From the NCBI GenBank assembly GCA_900208305.1, contig OAPG01000002.1:930001-994000 (forward strand): DNA of 64,000 nucleotides. Reading direction: 5' to 3'. Source of the DNA: Melanopsichium pennsylvanicum (taxonomy: Eukaryota > Basidiomycota > Ustilaginomycetes > Ustilaginales). Shown in pieces: positions 61,575 to 64,000 of this stretch. A program made the position numbers and the translations under genes. The notes under the pieces are model-generated. The model saw only the letters and a program-made list of their open reading frames with translations. It searched no databases and was not told the DNA's origin. Each line of letters begins with the position of its first letter. Within the stretch, counting starts at the first letter, position 1.

Positions 61575-64000
61575 TTACTTAGACCCTCGTCGCCAGCTCG
61601 TCTCGAGATCGGCTTTGGAGAGTTGCGTGGGCTGTGCGTTTTCGTTCAATGGAACTTGACCACTACCACCAAAGTTGCCACTGACACTACCGTTTCCATG
61701 CCCATGTCCATATTCGTGTCCATGACCGTCACCACCTACTTGCGAAAGGGAATCAGCATAAGCATTGAGAGTTCCTGAAAATGAGTTGGCATGATCATGA
61801 TAAGAACCACCTATGCCGCTATCGCCGCCGCTGCCGCCGTTGCCGCCATTATGTCGCGCTCTTCCATTTGGTATGTCGAGCGAGGATGCACTACCGGTCC
61901 TTCCAGGGCCAAAGTCAAACGCGTTACCCGGAGCACGACCCACTGGTGCTGGCAAGTTGGAAGGTGCACCGCCTGCTGCAGGTCGGGCAAACTTGTTCAT
62001 GGCAGAGCTCTGACCTGCTGGCGAAGTACCGTACGGCGACCCATTGCATTCCGCAACGCTGCCGATGTTGAGAGCAGCAATGTTGGGGACAATTTGATTG
62101 AGTCGCGCATTGTAAGAAGGTCCGATCGATCCCGAGGCGCCTCGGAGGGGTGGAATGACGTTGCGCGTAGAGTTCACATCATGATGGTTGTGCAGCGTGC
62201 CGGCGGAAGCCGAAAGCTGGTCAAAGTGGCCCCCGTCCGTGAGCGCACCGTATGTGGCAGCTGACACACGATAGCTAGGTCGATGGCGGCGAGGAACCTT
62301 GCCGTCCTTCACTTTCTCTTGCGGGTTGCCGTGCATCTTGGATCCGACACCCTGTTTGCGCTCATAGTGCCGTTGCCAGCCCTCGTGCTCGAACAATGGT
62401 TGCGCTGGGTAGCCATCGATAGTGACATCCATCTTGGTTGTCTTGAGACCATAACGCCTCCGTTCATCTGCACTGAGCAGCCACGGTGTATGCACATAGT
62501 CAGCATGCAGATTGCGAAGTGCTGGAATCCACATCTTGACGTAGTCGCCATGCGAATCGTAGTCCTTCGCCTGCTTGATGGTGTTGAATTGTCGCGAAGC
62601 ACGTGGATCGTTACCGACACCAGCAACATACTGCCAGTTGCCGTAGTTGGATGTTGGGTCGTAGTCAATGAGATGCGACTGGAAGAACTCAGCACCGATT
62701 CGCCAATCGTAAAGAAGATCTTTTGACAAGAAGCTTGCTACGTTTTGACGACCGCGGTTGGACATGAAACCCGATTCTCTGAGTTCGAGAATGTTCGCAT
62801 CAATGAAGGGAATACCGGTGCGTCCCTCAAGCAGTCGGGTCATCTCGTGCTCGGGCCCATCTTTCAATGGATCCCATTTGCGCCACCAACCGTCGTCCAT
62901 CTTCTTGGCCGCTTGACGCGGGTCAGTGGCACGCTCGAAGCCGCCTATATCGTATAGCAAGTGACCAAACTTCTCGGCGACGAAGAAGAAGTAATCTCGC
63001 CACAACAGCTCGAAACGGACCCAGTAGGTGTTCTGATCCTCGCCAAACTTCTTTTCGTGATCATCGAGCGCCTCCCAGATCTGACGTGGCGAGATGCTGC
63101 CGTATGCGAGGAAGGGCGACATTTTGGTACTGTATGCGTGGCCAATCAAATTGTTTCGAGTCTGCTTATATTTTGCTACCGGCGGTGGGTCAGCCTTGCC
63201 CCATCGGGTCGAGTCGGCCGACTTGCCGCGAACAAAGTACCAGTCGAGTCGATCCAGCGCGGAAGACTCGCCACCGCGGAGCGGGAAGGCAGAGGCAGGA
63301 TGTCGTTGTTGTAATAAAGCACTGGCTTCGAGTGTTGGCGGAAGTTGTGAATCGTTGAGAGGTGTGAGAAGGAAGCGAAGAATGTCGTGATACGAGACTT
63401 GTCCCTCCTGCTTGTCTTTAGTCTCGAGTGCACGAGGTGCAAGACCATCAACATCAACCTCATACGATACATCAAGAGCGTAATCCGATGTGGAGGGGAC
63501 ACTGGGCGGGAACGACTTGAACTTTGATGGAGAATGCTTGACAGGACGAACCATCTTTGGCCCGAGCGCTTCGACCTTCTTACGGAAAGGAGTAAAGACA
63601 TCGGGCGTCTCGCTGCTATCAAAAGGCAGGTCGGAAGGGTTGATGAGAGTCTTGCCGTGAACGTATTGGATAGGAACGCCACTGCCCTGAAGCTTCTCGA
63701 CAATGGCGTTCTCAACATCGATTTCGGGATACGTCATCTCCTTTTGCATCCAGACACCCTCTACGTGAGTGCCTTCAGCCTGAAAAGCATGGACTAGGTT
63801 GGAAACCACGTCTTCGGGGAGGCCGAAACGGATGAGCAAGTCAGAGCCGACGGAACGAAGCCGAGAGCGTACGTCATACACCGACTCGGAGATAAAGCGA
63901 GTTCGGAACCCACCCGTCTTCCAGAAGCCATACTCCTTGGTCCTAGCCTCGGGACCTTTCCTTTGATATCCGGGCAGACCACTGAGTTCCATCTCACGTT
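61575..64000 (-). CDS. cryptochrome DASH (photolyase family), N-terminus off the right edge
   Basis: At least 808 residues; the frame is open to base 64000, and the N-terminal strand (the start of the antenna domain) is missing. Cry-DASH proteins bind FAD and a folate antenna, repair UV lesions in single-stranded or looped DNA, and may signal blue light. Visible are WKTGGFRTRFISESV, TRWGKADPPP, KMSPFLAYGSISPRQIW, ELLWRDYFFF, GIPFIDANILELRESGFMSNRGRQNVASFL, DWRIGAEFFQSHLIDYDPTSNYGNWQYVAGVGNDPR and KYDSHGDYVK, all FAD-site or family blocks. A C-terminal tail of ~200 residues is rich in Gly, His, Asn and Ser, typical in position but unusual in His-Gly content. The gene ends at a TAA at 61575-61577. 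Confidence 0.93.
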   Translation of the reverse strand, partial: REMELSGLPGYQRKGPEARTKEYGFWKTGGFRTRFISESVYDVRSRLRSVGSDLLIRFGLPEDVVSNLVHAFQAEGTHVEGVWMQKEMTYPEIDVENAIVEKLQGSGVPIQYVHGKTLINPSDLPFDSSETPDVFTPFRKKVEALGPKMVRPVKHSPSKFKSFPPSVPSTSDYALDVSYEVDVDGLAPRALETKDKQEGQVSYHDILRFLLTPLNDSQLPPTLEASALLQQRHPASAFPLRGGESSALDRLDWYFVRGKSADSTRWGKADPPPVAKYKQTRNNLIGHAYSTKMSPFLAYGSISPRQIWEALDDHEKKFGEDQNTYWVRFELLWRDYFFFVAEKFGHLLYDIGGFERATDPRQAAKKMDDGWWRKWDPLKDGPEHEMTRLLEGRTGIPFIDANILELRESGFMSNRGRQNVASFLSKDLLYDWRIGAEFFQSHLIDYDPTSNYGNWQYVAGVGNDPRASRQFNTIKQAKDYDSHGDYVKMWIPALRNLHADYVHTPWLLSADERRRYGLKTTKMDVTIDGYPAQPLFEHEGWQRHYERKQGVGSKMHGNPQEKVKDGKVPRRHRPSYRVSAATYGALTDGGHFDQLSASAGTLHNHHDVNSTRNVIPPLRGASGSIGPSYNARLNQIVPNIAALNIGSVAECNGSPYGTSPAGQSSAMNKFARPAAGGAPSNLPAPVGRAPGNAFDFGPGRTGSASSLDIPNGRARHNGGNGGSGGDSGIGGSYHDHANSFSGTLNAYADSLSQVGGDGHGHEYGHGHGNGSVSGNFGGSGQVPLNENAQPTQLSKADLETSWRRGSK

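Overview
This is nuclear DNA of a basidiomycete fungus, most likely a smut (Ustilaginaceae level). The evidence is long, mostly intron-less genes on both strands, a few short introns (54-113 nt) with GT..AG ends, and preferred codons rich in C at the third position. The protein set is eukaryotic: proteasome lid subunit, Elongator scaffold, Yaf9, mitochondrial ribosomal protein and PPR protein, with domain layouts typical of smuts. Species cannot be fixed from the window alone. No rRNA, tRNA, CRISPR array, bacterial operon or intact transposon was found.

Layout. 1-10 kb: a truncated, unrecognised helical protein (minus, runs off the left edge); a tiny three-exon MZT1 (gamma-tubulin complex factor) gene; a four-TM protein; an isocitrate-lyase/PEP-mutase family enzyme; urease accessory protein UreF; a small membrane protein. 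10-13.3 kb: gene-free and partly AT-rich. 13.3-22 kb: a PH-ORD oxysterol-binding protein, a 1,291-residue BTB protein and a FAM72-family zinc protein. 22-28.9 kb: the largest gene-poor island, with a foldback and a possible unrecognised spliced gene. 28.9-43.7 kb: dense housekeeping block with HIS3 (one intron), PGS1, RPN8 (one intron), a HCS1/IGHMBP2-type helicase, ELP1 and a long PKA catalytic subunit. 43.7-47 kb: gene-free. 47-52.2 kb: mitochondrial uL14m (MRPL38), a multi-pass wax-synthase/MBOAT-like protein, and a small secreted Cys-containing protein whose frame breaks at an A9 run. 52.3-64 kb: a giant PPR protein, a YEATS protein (Yaf9) with two insertions, a secreted tyrosinase-family protein (one intron), a long imperfect inverted repeat, and a cry-DASH photolyase/cryptochrome cut by the right edge.

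How they fit together. Neighbours are functionally unrelated, as is usual in fungal nuclear genomes, and no metabolic gene cluster is evident. Several genes bear on mitochondria (PGS1 for cardiolipin, uL14m for translation, PPR for organelle RNA) or chromatin, translation and proteolysis (YAF9, ELP1, RPN8). The tyrosinase-like protein, the secreted small protein and the wax-synthase-like protein are the accessory-looking genes, all lying between 48.6 and 60.2 kb. The most unusual non-coding signals are the inverted repeat at 60.9-61.2 kb and the hairpin at 26.4 kb.
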